From NCBI RefSeq assembly GCF_003286085.1, contig NW_020825289.1:248001-312000 (forward strand): a stretch of DNA of 64,000 nt. The letters run 5' to 3'. The first letter of the stretch is position 1; the number at the start of each line of letters is the position of its first letter. Shown piece after piece: positions 44,255 through 55,890 of the stretch. The notes below the pieces were generated by a model. It was not told the origin of the DNA. It was given only the letters and a program-made list of their open reading frames with translations, and did not search any database. Source of the stretch: Drosophila persimilis (Eukaryota > Arthropoda > Insecta > Diptera > Drosophilidae). Position numbers and translations under genes: made by a program.

Positions 44255-45252
44255 CACTCCCCCCGTTGGGAGCTAGTCTCTCAACAGATTCCTTAAGGGG
44301 CAGCAAACATAGCCGAGTGACGGCCCTCCTGATGTTTCCTGAGGATGTCTTCAGGTCAGCGACGCGACACACTCCGTCCTTGCCCATAACGACATCGACC
44401 ACTCTAGTCAGTGGCCAACGCATTGGAGGAAGATTTTCGTCCTTCACCAGAACGAGGTCGTTCTTGCAGATGTTTTGCGCGGGGGTACGCCACTTCGCGC
44501 GCTCTTGCAAAAGAGTGGGATACTCTTCGCGCCAACGGCTCCAAAATATTTGTTTGACTCGCTGCCAGCCATCCAGACGATTGTAGTTCAGCTTCGCTAG
44601 GTCAGGCTCGAGGATTTGCTCATGGGGGCCGCCTAAAAGCAGATGAGCAGGAGTCAAAACGTCTAAATCATCAGGATTTTCTGAAAGCGAGAGCAAAGGG
44701 TGATTGACAGATCAGAGTGCGCAGCTCGTCGAAGCTAAGCACAGCTGGTCCAACTGAGCGGTACAGGTGATATTTTGCGGTCTTCACGGCCGCTTCCCAC
44801 GGGATGAAACGACAGTCGATCGAGTCAGCCAAGCAGGATTCGTGGACCTCCTTCATATGCGGTTCGCTCAGACAAAGCTTCTTTAGCTCCAGAAGCTCGT
44901 TCTTGGCCCCAAAGAAGTTTGTCGCATTGTCCGACCAAATTTGACTTGGCCTTCCTCGAGTGAAAGTAAAACGCTTTAGTGCGCCTAGAAACGATGCGGT
45001 GGTCAAATTCTTTAAGAGCTCCATGTGTATAGCCTTAGAAGTGAAGCAGATGAATACGCTAATGCAGCACTTGATCGGAGGCCACGTGCGGATGTCTGAT
45101 CGGTTGAAAAAAGTTCCACAGTAATCTACTCCAGTGACTTCAAAAGCTCGAGATCCTTCCAAAGGTTCCTTAGGTAGGTCTCCCATGATGTGTTCAACCA
45201 TGCGCGGCTTAGTCCTGAAGCATCTCACACACTTGCTGACGACCCTTGACAC
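44229..45252 (-). pseudogene. BEL copy B integrase, broken
   Basis: Two frames: 45252-44671 has CVRCFRTKPRMVEHIMGDLP, EVTGVDYCGTFF and IWSDNATNFFGAKNE, so the catalytic Asp is intact here. It then jumps from RFIP to WEAAVK, losing the PRSPHFGGL stretch. Frame 44696-44229 holds the C-terminal part (DLVLVKDENLPPMRWPLTRV). About 30 bp is lost between them (QITAIVNSRPL missing). Confidence 0.8.
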
Positions 45253-45256
45253 TGCT

Positions 45257-47058
45257 TTAACACCTCCAATGGGCCAATATTCCAGCCGAATTTAGGATAG
45301 CAAGGCGCGAGGTCCGGCATGGAGGTTTCTTTCGTGATAATATCATTCTGGAATGTCCCTTTGGCAGAATGAGCGGATGCTGAGCGTCAAATCCTAGCGA
45401 TGAGTTGCCAAGACGACCTCCAACTCTAAGTAGTCCAGAATGATCTATGAACGGGTTGAGCGAACTAATAGAACTGGATTTCATGACTTGACCATTGCGC
45501 CGAATCTCCTTTATGTCCATCCAGCTATGTTTATGTTTGCCAGCTGAATTTTTTCGAATTATAAGATGCGTTCCTTGCCGAATATCAGAAACGGCGAGTC
45601 CTGGATGCCTAAGACGATGTATTAATTTATGCAAGTAGGCGAATGTGCGCTGCATGCGAAAGAATGAATTCGCAAATTGGCATCCCGACGTGAGATCGGC
45701 ATGTGGAGACGCGATTAGCAATACTCTCTTGCGAAGCTCCAAAGTTGCTATGTCGTTAGCAGAAGATACAGGCCACTTATTCTTGGAGCCTAGCAAAAAA
45801 GATGGGCCGTGAAACCATAGCTCTGACTGGATAAGATGGCTGGGAAGCGAGCCTCTCGAGAGAATATCAGCAGGATTTAAAGATGTGGGAACATAGCGCC
45901 ATTCCATGGCTGCCGTCAACTCCTGAATTGATGCCACTCGATTTGCCACGAAAACTTGAAATTTAGCTGACTCGTCCCTAATCCAAGATAATGCTGTTGA
46001 CGAATCCGACCAGCAATAGAACCGACCTGTAAAGATTCCCATGTCCTTTACATTCTGCATGATTTTCGCAAGCAAATGGGCTCCACTTAATTCCAGCTTA
46101 GGAATCGATATAGTCTTTAGCGGCGCCACTCGCGACTTTGAGCACAAAACGTGGCTCGAAGACTGGGCTCCCCTGGACACGCAAGCGCCATTTGCTTCTA
46201 AGCTGGCATCACAGAATCCGTGAACTTCTGTAGCCACACTAGAACGAAGAACCAAGCGAGGAAATGAGATCCGAGAAATACTTGCCAAACTATTTCTCAA
46301 GTCCATCCTCAAGTACTTCATTCTCAAGTACTTCCTAGTGACTGGAGCACCATTTCCTAAGTCTAAGGTTACCACGGGACAGTAAAGCTGATGTTTGGTG
46401 CATCTTGTCCATGACCTGTGCGACCGAATTACCGCCCGAAATAAGGTCATCCACGTAAAAATCCTGCCGCAGAGCAGCTGAGCCAAGAGGGTAGGACTCA
46501 CCCTCGTCGATGGCCAGCTGGTGCATTGCGCGGACCGCTAAAAATGATACAGCCTTCGTCCCGTATGTGACGGTGTCTAATGTATAGACTTGAACCTCGG
46601 ACTCGATGGAATCTCGCCATAGGATGCACTATTACAAATTGTCGGGTGGAGACACTCGTACGCAGCGGTACATTTTACAAATGTCCCCAGTGAGAGCGAA
46701 TGGATATGTTCGAAAGCGAATCAATATGTTAAACAATGCAGGCTGAATAACAGGGCCTGTCATCATCACATCATTTAGAGAATATCAAGTTGATGTCGCT
46801 GCGGATCCATCGAAAACGACACGGAGTTTTGTCGTCGTACTGTCCCCTCCTTTAGGACACAGTGATGAGGCAAGAAATATTTGCAGAGGCTACGGGAATC
46901 AGGGTTGACTTGGTGCATATGATGTAAATCAATGTACTCCCTCATAAAGGCGGAATACCGCTCCTTGAGTGTAGGATTACGCTCCACTTTTCGCTCCAGA
47001 CTGATGAACCGTCGATAAGCCTGAGCATAAGATTCTCCTAAACGATCAGTATTGTTAT
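45257..47058 (-). pseudogene. BEL copy B RT-RNase H, broken
   Basis: RT start at 46987 (KERYSAFMREYIDLHHMHQV). Unlike copy A it keeps the palm segment between FDGS and GDICKMYRC (about 46800-46680), though in another frame and with a stop. DNL** is at about 46630, one codon longer than the copy A stop. FYVDDLISGG lies at about 46450. TAG after KWCSSH is at 46335. A deletion of about 250 bp joins KYLR to MDLRNSLAS (about 46310). The RNase H frame 46501-45257 is then open (EVHGFCDASLEANGA, YCWSDSSTALSWI) until a shift near 45360. Confidence 0.8.
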
Positions 47059-49147
47059 TTAGTGGTCCCCGGATGGCAACCGTGAAAGGTGGCTTACGAA
47101 ATGTGCTTCACAATCGTCTACTTCTTTGGTATTCAACCCAGCCTCCACACAATCCTCGACTTCCCAAAACATACGAAGAGTTTTATCCAACCTTGCTTCC
47201 ATCTCAGCTATCGAATCTGGACAATTGTGCGTGGCCAAAAGCGCCGAGCTTGATACCTTCTGTCCACCGCCAGATACGATCCACCCAAGCCGGGTCTTCT
47301 GCAGAAGAGGCAGTCCATCGGTGAGTTTGATTTGCCCTACGCAGAGGAGATCATAAAAAACGCTCGCACCAATGAGAAGATCAACCCGTTGAGGATTGAA
47401 AAATGCAGGATCAGCGAGCTGAATGTTAGATGGAATACGCCAATCGGATACATTTACTGTCATACTTGGTTGAGAATCGGTAATCGTGGGGGCGATGAGA
47501 GCAGTAAGCGTAGTTGTGTAAGCAGAGGTGCGAGAATGCATACAAATGCTTATGGTGGATCCCTCAGTAGAAACGCTGGTATCGCACAGCCCAGACACAA
47601 GTGCAGACGATTGAGTTCTCCTAAGCTGAAGCTGCTGGGCGAACCTGGATGTGACGAGATGCAGCTGCGATCCTGAATCTAAGATGGCACGACAAGGAAC
47701 TAAAACGCCAGACCGATTCTTCACGAGAACCACGGCTGTAGCCAGAAGCACGACATCAGAGTGAAGACCTTGGGCAGCAAGAGAGGTAGACGAAGGTAGA
47801 GACGAGCTGCTAGCAGAATTTTGAGCAACGGAAAGAGTGTCCGGTTGAACGGTAAGATCGGGAGGAGTAATACCTGGGCAGCCTTGTGTTGTGGGCTGTA
47901 TACTATCGAAGTGCAACAAACTATGATGCCTACCGCCGCATACTCGACATTTTCCACTATTGCATGCGCGGGTCCGGTGCCCCGGTTTTAGGCAATTGAA
48001 GCATAGGGAAAGCTTCTTCACTTCTTTGTGGCGCAGCAACGGTGAGAGATTTCCGAATATCTTGCACGAGTATATTCCATGGCCCGCTGAGTGGCAAAAG
48101 ACGCATACAGACGGGTCGGTGGAAGAGTTGGAAGCTACAAACGTTTTCTTAACCTGCGTATAGGAATGGTTTTTTCCCACCTGATCGCTACTAGCGTGTG
48201 TCGCTGTAGCATATTCCAAACGCTCCATTTTCTGGCAGCGTTGCTGCAAGAATTCGAAGAATTCCTCTGCGGTAGGTATAGCATCCGACGATGTGTGCTC
48301 CTCCCATTTGGTTTGCGTCTTCGAATCCAACTTCTGCAGCAGCATGTTGATAACCATGAATCCCGAAATCTCCTCAGCAATTCCCAATGTCTGCAACGCT
48401 CGCATGTGTAAATTGACTGCATCCGAAAACTTCCGAAGCCTTTTACCAGAAGGTGAGTCTACCCTCTTTAGCCCAAGAATCTTCTTGATATGTGCCTGAA
48501 AACAAGTCTTTTGTTATTAAAGCGTTTATTAAGTATATCCAGAGCCGCACGATAATTGGCACTGGAGAGCTGAGCTCCAACGATCGAACCGAATCCAAAG
48601 CCGTATCAGCGAGGCAAGAGCGAAGGTGCTGGAATTTCTCGATGTCACTGAGATCCGCATCCGCTTCAATCACCGATTTGAACATTGCCATAAAATCCGA
48701 GAGCTCGACGTATCCACCAGTAAACTTCAGCTCAGGAAGTCGCTGCTTGTGAGCCATGATGATGGTACTATGTCCGGAATGGCTTGGCAGAGTCGTAGAA
48801 TGGGCAGCGGCGTGTGACAGGCTTACTTCAACAGCAGCCAGCAACTCAGCTTTCAACGATATGAAAAGAGTATCAAAGATTTCGCACAGCTCACTCCCAA
48901 TCTCGTTTTGATCGAGAGCCTCCAATTCATTATGGGCCTTATTGAATTCCTCTCGAATTTCTGCCAACATATCAAGGCGCACCTCGACTTCCGCGGCGGT
49001 CAACTTATCGATTTTATTCCCCGCGAAGGATTCGCCAAGCCTGTGCAATCGATCATATAATGACTTACTTTTACGCTTATACAGACTCAGTCTGGAATCA
49101 GCCACCACAATAATTCCGCTCGCGCCTGTATTCGGATCGTTTTCCAT
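47059..49147 (-). pseudogene. BEL copy B gag-protease, one frameshift
   Basis: Start MENDPNTGASG at 49147. The first frame runs to 48443, then shifts near 48510 (RLVFQAH lost to SGTYQE). The second frame 48405-47059 has the zinc knuckles (CVFCHSAGHGIYSC, CFNCLKPGHRTRAC) and protease LDSGSQLHLVTSRF, and ends LPSGDH* exactly as copy A. The N-terminal part has lost PKFS before GGYVE. Confidence 0.85.
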
Positions 49148-49471
49148 GTTAACCGTTGTGCAATTTGACACAACAACGGAAAATGAAGTACCGCTTAAGC
49201 GACGATGTATAAAACGACGATGTACGAAAAGTCAAGAACCGCGACTGTAGCTGCGATGAGAATGAGAGATTCGACGCTTAAAGTACCGGAATTTGTATAT
49301 AAATATTCCAGCCGCACTCTCACTGAATTTGCACTTTAAACTGTTTTTCAACGTGCACCCAACTGTATTTGTTGGTAGTTAAACTACCCAACAACAAAAT
49401 ATTGTATAATTAATAAGTGTTTTAACGGAACGCGATTAAGCAATGGTTTTATATCACGTCGGGGTCACCAA

Positions 49472-49840
49472 TGTTTGAGATGCCAAGCTTTTTTGGCACC
49501 TATGTGTTTCAAAAATGAAAAGAGAATTTGGGTTAAACTTTATAATTCGTATTTAATCTTTGTGGCTTAGCGGAAGCCGATTGCTTGTTATGGCCAGATA
49601 AAATTTATGCGAGATCGATATGCAACCAATGCGCAGAGGGGTTAGCAAAGAACTAAAAATAGACGACGGAGTTAGATCAAAGTGATTGCCGAAGTGGCGG
49701 CAGCAGATCAAAGTAATTGCCGAAGTGGCGGCGGCAGAGAGCCCCTTTGACGGGAGAGCGCAGCAACATAGGCGGCTCTCTCTGCTCATACAATAATAAT
49801 GCTTAAAGTTACGGTTATTCTTAAGCGGCTGGCCCGAACA
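49472..49840 (-). repeat. 5' LTR of BEL copy B
   Basis: 369 bp. Lacks about 26 bp present in the 3' LTR (AGCTCTGCAGAAAGTCAACG region). Primer-binding sequence lies on plus at 49455-49471. Confidence 0.9.
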
Positions 49841-50335
49841 AACATTTCATTTCATTCTCGCTTGCAATCCGATCTCAATAACTTTCAGTCATGCTGTTGA
49901 GCAAACTTGTTACACCTTAATGCCTCGAAATGCAAAGTAGACTCACTAGAAATTGTATACCGTTGCTCCTTCCACTTTGTAGATCGAATTATTCCTTGCA
50001 TGAACCGTTTAGAGTCTTATGCTGGGATTATAATTCCCTCTACCATATTATATCCACCACTAATTCTCTAATTAAAAAACTAATACTCAAATACCTGGCT
50101 CATAATTAGTAATTGTAGTGGTATTTGTATTTTGAAGGCATGCTTAGTTCTAGTAATGTTTTAATAATTAGTAGTTAGTAATGTTTATTTCCAATTTTCC
50201 TCGCATATTAGCCTAACAGCTATCTTTCCTGCATGCTCGCGTTCGATTCGGTTACCACGTCGCGCGTCATGCGGCAGCGACACTCGGTCGGTTGCAGTCA
50301 TTGCATGTCAACGTCCAAGATAAAAAAGTATCGTT
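49841..50335 (+). mobile_element. Jockey-type LINE copy J4, right piece with 3' end
   Basis: Resumes with AACATTTCATTTCATTC. An internal deletion at about 49940 jumps to the C-terminal RSNYSLHEPF segment. The 3' UTR ends GTCAACGTCCAAGATAAAA, like J2. Confidence 0.7.
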
Positions 50336-50499
50336 TGTAAATTATGTTTAGATCGAATAACAGGTCAAAGTTAATTAGACAGGATAGTATTAGCTACTTG
50401 ATACCTTGTCCTTTACATCTATATTGTAACACATATTTGTTAAAGCGAATTTGTATTTGCGTATTTGTTTTCGAAAGCGAAAGTACTCGTATGTGTGTT

Positions 50500-51190
50500 G
50501 GTTATACGACGGTATTCTGATAAGTACTTAGCCTGAAAAAGAAAAACATAGCCTCCTTTAGCCCATCTGAAAATACGTTTTCTCAACTCGTTTTCTGCAA
50601 CTCGGCGTCGAATCGGCGCCATAAATCCGCCTTGTAGAGCCGTGTGATCTTTGCACTTCTCTAGGTAATCGATGTAGATCTCACCTTGTGATCCCAGAAA
50701 ACGGTTGCCATCACCTTTCAGGCCGATAAGGCAGTCTTCGCCTTCTTCAAGCCTGTTCGCCAGGTAAAGTCCACTGTGTGTACCAGTGGATCCATGTTTC
50801 GTCGACGGTCAAGAAACGACGCAGAAAGTCCTTCGGATTGCGTTCAAACAGCGTCAAGCACTGCTCTGAAGTGGTCTCACAGTTGCGCTTGTTCTCCGGA
50901 GCAGCATCCCAGCGCTCTTTGCTTTCGTTGCGCAATTTCCCTTTCAAAAATAAGAATCGAATCACCGACCGATATTGCTCTTTTTCCATTTTTATAAAAT
51001 CAGTGAAAATCACTTCCATACGTGGTCAAAAAACAAAATACGAGTCCGATTCGTATGAAGTTTTAACAACAGTCGTCTAAAAGAATAAACTACACGATAG
51101 TAAATCTCTTTTATCAGATAAGATAACGGCAATACACTTGTAACAATGCGATATCCAAAGAATCTGGATACACAATAAGTACTTATAAGG
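50500..51190 (-). mobile_element. Mariner-type DNA transposon, deleted copy
   Basis: Transposase start at 50989 (MEKEQYRSVIRFLFLKGK) preceded by an in-frame upstream Met. It jumps from KERWDA to NKRNCETTSEQCL, losing the DNA-binding domain, then has LTVDETWIHWYT with the first catalytic Asp. A shifted C-terminal piece (50740-50570) has GEIYIDYLEKCKD. The rest of the catalytic core is gone. Ends carry AAGTACTTA motifs (about 50521 and 51178) that could be terminal repeats. Confidence 0.75.
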
Positions 51191-51463
51191 CCACCCTCGT
51201 ATGTACGTGTGTTGGTTGCAAGAACGTCGTCATGTAGATTTAGCTATGACGATCAGCTCAAGACTGCATGAAATAAATAAAAATAAATTTAGATAACGAG
51301 AGAAAGTGATAGAAGAATCTCGGTGATGCAGCTAAGGCGGGGACGAATGATAGATAGAGCTCGAGAGAACTGAAGGAACGAAGATGGCGCTATAGAGAGA
51401 CGAAAGAACGACTGTGGGCAGTGCTGCCATAGGCTGCACCACTATCTATAATTTAATGTAATT
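51191..51463. other. No gene seen
   Basis: Purine-rich non-coding DNA between mariner and INE-1 pieces. Confidence 0.4.
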
Positions 51464-51780
51464 AATATATACTTTATGGGGTCGGTAACGCTTCCTTCTG
51501 GGTGTTACACACATCCACTTTTACCACAATTCTAATATACCCCTATACTCTCCGAGTACCAGATACAATAATAGTAGTTCATTAGACAATTTTTGAATCC
51601 CGACGTCCCGACAACAAAGAGTGTTTGAGAGAGAGAGACAATTTGCGTAGTCACTGCAAATTGATTTGTTCATTTTGGTGATAATAATCAGATCTGATCC
51701 GGATTAGGCAAACTGGCAATGACTATCTTTATGTGTCGGTGTTTTTGATTTTCTTAATATATATGTATTATTGTCAAATT
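51464..51780 (+). mobile_element. INE-1 remnants (3' end at 51464-51570, 5' interior at 51580-51780)
   Basis: TATATACTTTATGGGGTCGG and CCACTTTTACCACAATTC mark the 3' block; the final hairpin is degraded. The second piece has CACTGCAAATTGATTTGTTC and ATCAGATCTGATCCGGATT from the 5' interior. Both diverged more than the copies at 1398 and 17937. Confidence 0.6.
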
Positions 51781-51986
51781 AGAGTTCAAATTGTATTTTT
51801 TGTTAAAAATATTATTCAGTTGTCTAAATTTAGAATATTGTACTTACTTGAATATTTAGTTCCAAATTTTTCCATTGGCAGAATCTTGTAAATTTTTCGC
51901 TAAAAACAAAGAATTATATAAGTTTATTCTTCTATGTTCATGTAAGGCTTTATCATATGCCCAATGCGGGTAATTTACCCGGGTAA
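51781..51986. other. AT-rich, nothing recognised
   Basis: No frame or repeat match. Confidence 0.4.
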
Positions 51987-52393
51987 TTATACCCGATACT
52001 ACAAATGAGAATAGGGGATGTTAGATTTGTGGACCCCATAAATTATGTAAGTCTTGATCAGCATCAATAGCCGAGTAGATGGAGCCATGTCTGTCTGTCC
52101 GTCCCTATGAGCGCTTGGTGCTTAGAGACTATAAGAGCTAGTGCAACGACATTTTGTATCAAGACTAATGTAATGTGTCACTGTTACACGTGTATTTCAA
52201 AATTTCGCGCCACCCCTTTCCGCTCCCACAAATGATGAACATCTGTGGCATCCAAAATTCTAAAGATACGAGAAAAATTAAAAACGCTCAATCATAGAGA
52301 ATGACCATATCTACCGGATTATCGAATCTGGATCAGATTGTATCATTATTTTAACCAAAAGGAACAAATCAATTTTCGTTCACTCTCTTTTTT
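51987..52393 (-). mobile_element. INE-1 remnant, reverse
   Basis: Starts TTATACCCGATACT and continues through AGCATCAATAGCCGAGT, a short GTCTGTCTGTCCGTCC tract and CATCCAAAATTCTAAAGATA. Diverged and truncated. Confidence 0.65.
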
Positions 52394-52436
52394 TTATACC
52401 CGATACTCAAAATGAGTATTGGGGTATGTCGGATCA
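52394..52436 (-). mobile_element. INE-1, reverse, terminal piece left of BEL copy C
   Basis: TTATACCCGATACTCAAAAT then GAGTATTGGGGTA: the 3' hairpin of an INE-1 whose remainder continues at 58697 beyond the BEL insertion. Confidence 0.8.
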
Positions 52437-52888
52437 AGCAGCTTAAATATTTTAAATTATTGCCACACCCAAAGGAAATGCATTTTGGTGTTGTCGTTTC
52501 CAATGCCCCCACTGCAAAGATCATTTGGTACCGCATATGCGCATGCAGCGGAATTCTTTCGTCTCCTTATGTCGCAACTCGGCGACATCGGCTTAACAGC
52601 GTCGCAACTCGTCGTACTCGGCTTAACAGCGTCCCCGAGCAGCTCTAACGCTCTCGGGCTATCATACGCTCTCATACGCTATCATACGTCAGCCCTTGCA
52701 TGGGCAGTCTTGAGCTAATCGTCGCAGCTATTAGACTAACATCCTCGCATCAATCGTTCGCCCCAATCATTCCCATATGTACATACGCGATAAGTTGGTT
52801 TACATATACAAATAAATTGTGAATTATAAACAGCCTCTCGACTTTCATTAACTTCAAATTGCAACAGTTGTTAAAAACGCTTAATAGC
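52437..52888 (+). repeat. 5' LTR of BEL copy C, 3'-truncated
   Basis: Ends at TTAATAGC; the terminal TTAACA and the primer-binding site are deleted, replaced by ATATAATAGC leader sequence. Carries a CGTCGCAACTCGTCGTACTC duplication region at about 52568-52630. Confidence 0.8.
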
Positions 52889-53116
52889 ATATAATAGCAT
52901 ATTCGGTAGTGCACGTACATAGCTGTTGGCTTGCGCTTCTCTTTTCGGTCATCTTCCCGCAAGAAACGTTTCTTACACCGGTCGCCTTTGTATATACAGT
53001 TCGTACAAAGCTGTTCGCTTGCTGGGCTCGGTTCTTGTCGTCTATTGCTCGTGTTACTCTTTACGATCATCTTCCCGCTAGAGACGTTGGTCTTTCTACT
53101 AACGCTGCCGCTACCA

Positions 53117-55890
53117 TGGAAATTAATGCTGCTAACGAAATTCCAATGACCAGTGAGCAAAACAGGGTGTCTTTTTTGAAGCTTAAGTCAACGGAATTAT
53201 GCGAGAAAATCAAAAGGTTAGCTACCGCTTGGCAGAATGAGTCGTTGGACTGTGACTACTACATCCTCGTCGTAAAGCAAGAGCAAGTCGAGAAGTTGAT
53301 CGGCAAATTTGAGACGTTTCACGGCGAGCTTGAGGAATTGGATCGAAGCGAAATTCACAGTGTTTTGTGTGACATTTTTGAGTCACTTGCAAGCTCGCTG
53401 AAGGCGGCGATTATGAGGGAAATGGCTAAGAGTAGCGGCCGCATGCCGTTTCATTCTACCTTGGCTGGCGGAAACACTACGGTTGATTTTTCCGGCTCGC
53501 AATTTCTACCTCACCGTAGACAAGTACCATCCCTGCCTCCTATACAATTGCCGACGTTTAGCGGCGGGTATGCGAACTGGACGGACTTTTATTCAATGTT
53601 TGCCACCATCATCGACAGCCATCCGGACTTAACAAACGTAGAAAAGCTCCAGCATTTGCGTTCCTGTCTGCGGGATTCGGCATTGGAGACTGTTCGGTCG
53701 CTGGAAATCTCAGATGGCAATTATGCTGTGGCATTAGATTTGTTGGAAAACAGATTCAATAATCGGCGATTGGTCTTTCAGGCACACATCAATGAGATCT
53801 TGGCGCTCCAGGCTGTGGAACCTGGATCAGTGGTCATGCTTCGGGAGCTTTCAGACAAGTTCAATTCACATATGCGCGCAGTCCAGGGTTTGGGCACCAC
53901 TGAGCAGATCGCAGGATGCATCATCGTGCAGGAGCTTCTCCGAAAACTGGATCCAGCGAGCAAAGAGAAGTGGGAGGAACGGATTCAACGACCCCACATT
54001 CTCCAACTTAATTCCGTCGTGGGAATCTATGGCCTCGTTCTTGGAGCAGAAATGCAGATCATTGGAGACGATGGACTTTTCTATGGCAAGCTATGCGTTG
54101 AGCAATCAGGTCGGCAGAAGTAGAAAGCATAATAATTCTAGGTCCATATTGGTTACTACGAACCAAACCATAGCACGCTGCGTGCTGTGCAACGATGGTG
54201 CTCACGAGGTCCAGCACTGTCAGAAGTTTAAAGCGCTGTCCCCCACAAATCGCCATAAAGAAGCTAAGCGGCTTTCGTTGTGTATAAATTGTCTCAGAAC
54301 AGGGGTTCGATTACTTCAGTGCACCTCGAGCAACTGTCGTACCTGCGGGGGTAGACACCATACCCTCCTTCATTTTGGTAGCCCTGAAGATACCGCAGTC
54401 CAAGGGAAATCAGCGCCGTATACTCCATCTCAGTCTGCGCTGTCTGAATCTACGCCGTCTGAGCATACCACTGAGCCCTCTACTTCAGCGGCTACCTCGT
54501 CTGCCCTTATTGCCCAAGATCTCAGGAATGGTGTTGTTCTACTTGCCACGGCCACGGTCTTAGTCAAAAATCGTTCCGGAGTTTTAGTTCCCTGCCGAGC
54601 GTTGCTGGATTCCGGCTCCCAGTTGCATCTAATAACTTCTCGTTTCGCGAATCAGCTTCAGCTTCGAAAAATTAAATCATCGACTTCAGTCTCGGGAATA
54701 GCCGACTCTAGCTTCGTCACGGATGGATTTTCGGTCAACGTTAGCCTGCACTCTCGCTCATCGGATTACTCAACTCTCATCACTGCCATTGTAGCCTCTA
54801 GAATAACCGATCGACAGCCAAGCTTTAGAATTGACACTCAAAACTGGAACATTCCATCTAACATACCACTAGCTGGTCCGGAGTTTTATAAGCCGCAGCG
54901 CGTCGATCTGCTAATTGGCGCAAGTCTGTTTTTCGAGCTCCTGTGTGTTGGTCAGGTCAAGCTACTGCCAGGATTGCCTTCAATTCAGAAAACGCGCTTG
55001 GGATGGGTCGTGTCTGGAAGTTGTTCGCGTTTAAAAGGTTCCTCGTTGATGGTCTCTCGCGCTCGGGCCGTAGCTGCTGAGGATAATAGTCCAGAGGTTC
55101 GGCTTGAGGTGCTTCTTCGGAGGTTTTGGGAGGTAGAAAATTGCATCGAACCAATAATAAAGTCTACCAAAGAAGAGCTAGATTGTGAAGTACACTTTGT
55201 GCAGCATTTCCGTCGACTACATAAAGGCGATTATTGTGTTCGGCTGCCAGCAAAATATAATTTGGATCTCCTTGGAGAATCTTACAATCAAGCGCTTCGT
55301 AGATTCCTGACCCTTGAGAGAAAGTTAGATCCTCGCCCTGATGTTAAATCTCAGTATGCAGCATTTATAAAGGAGTACCTTGACTTAGGCCATAGATCTC
55401 AGGTTCCTACCCAGGCAATCAGCAACTGCCGATATTTTTTGCCTCACCATTGCGTCATGAAGGAAGATAGTTCTACGACCAAGCTTCGCGTCGTTTTTGA
55501 TGGATCCGCTTCAACCTCATCTGGATATTCCCTGAACGACGTTTTAATGGCTGGTCCCGTAATCCAATCCAAACTGTTTCATATTCTTGCTCGATTTCGG
55601 TCATACGCCGTTGCGATTACGGGAGATATCTGTAAGATGTATCGTTGTATAAGAGTCTCGACCGAGGATAGCAACTTGCAGTGTATTCTGTGGAGAAACT
55701 CCAGGGAAGAAGACTTGCGTGTATTTCAATTGGACACCGTTACTTATGGGACGAAGCCTGGCTCCTATTTATCTGTGCGAGCGATGCATCAGTTGGCAAT
55801 GGATGAGCAGATGGCGTTTCCAGTTGGAGCTGAAATCCTTCGCCGTGACTTCTACGTGGATGACTTGATATCTGGAGCCAGCTCTGGAGC
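53117..55890 (+). pseudogene. BEL copy C gag-protease-RT, frameshifted
   Basis: Gag starts at 53117 (MEINAANEIPMTSEQ); the DUF1759-like core is LPTFSGGYANWTDFYSMFAT. Near 53985 the frame shifts (KWEERI to NDPTFS) into the frame 53792-55960. That frame has FLEQKCRSLETMDFSMASYA, knuckles CVLCNDGAHEVQHC and CINCLRT..CRTCGGRHH, protease CRALLDSGSQLHLITSRFA, then runs without a stop into RT: VRLPAKYNLDLLGESYNQAL, FLPHHCVMKEDSSTTKLRVV, GDICKMYRCIRV and FYVDDLISGASSG (YVDD). The uninterrupted gag-to-RT reading here shows what is lost in copies A and B. RT is cut at about 55890 by a deletion of several hundred bases. Confidence 0.85.

Larger units (their letters stand above)
43860..49840 (-). mobile_element. 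BEL/Pao LTR retrotransposon copy B, same family as copy A
   Basis: A 5981-bp minus-strand element in LINE J4 with 5-bp target duplicates AACAT at 43855-43859 and 49841-49845. LTRs are 49472-49840 (5', 369 bp, with a 26-bp deletion) and 43860-44254 (3', 395 bp); they differ at roughly ten positions by eye, so this insertion is older than copy A. Gag, protease, RT, RNase H and integrase follow in order but with frameshifts and deletions. Confidence 0.9.

Noticed and set aside
50515-51185. AAGTACTTA motifs as mariner terminal inverted repeats
   Set aside because: The motif is self-complementary, so the match does not prove orientation; mentioned only as possible.
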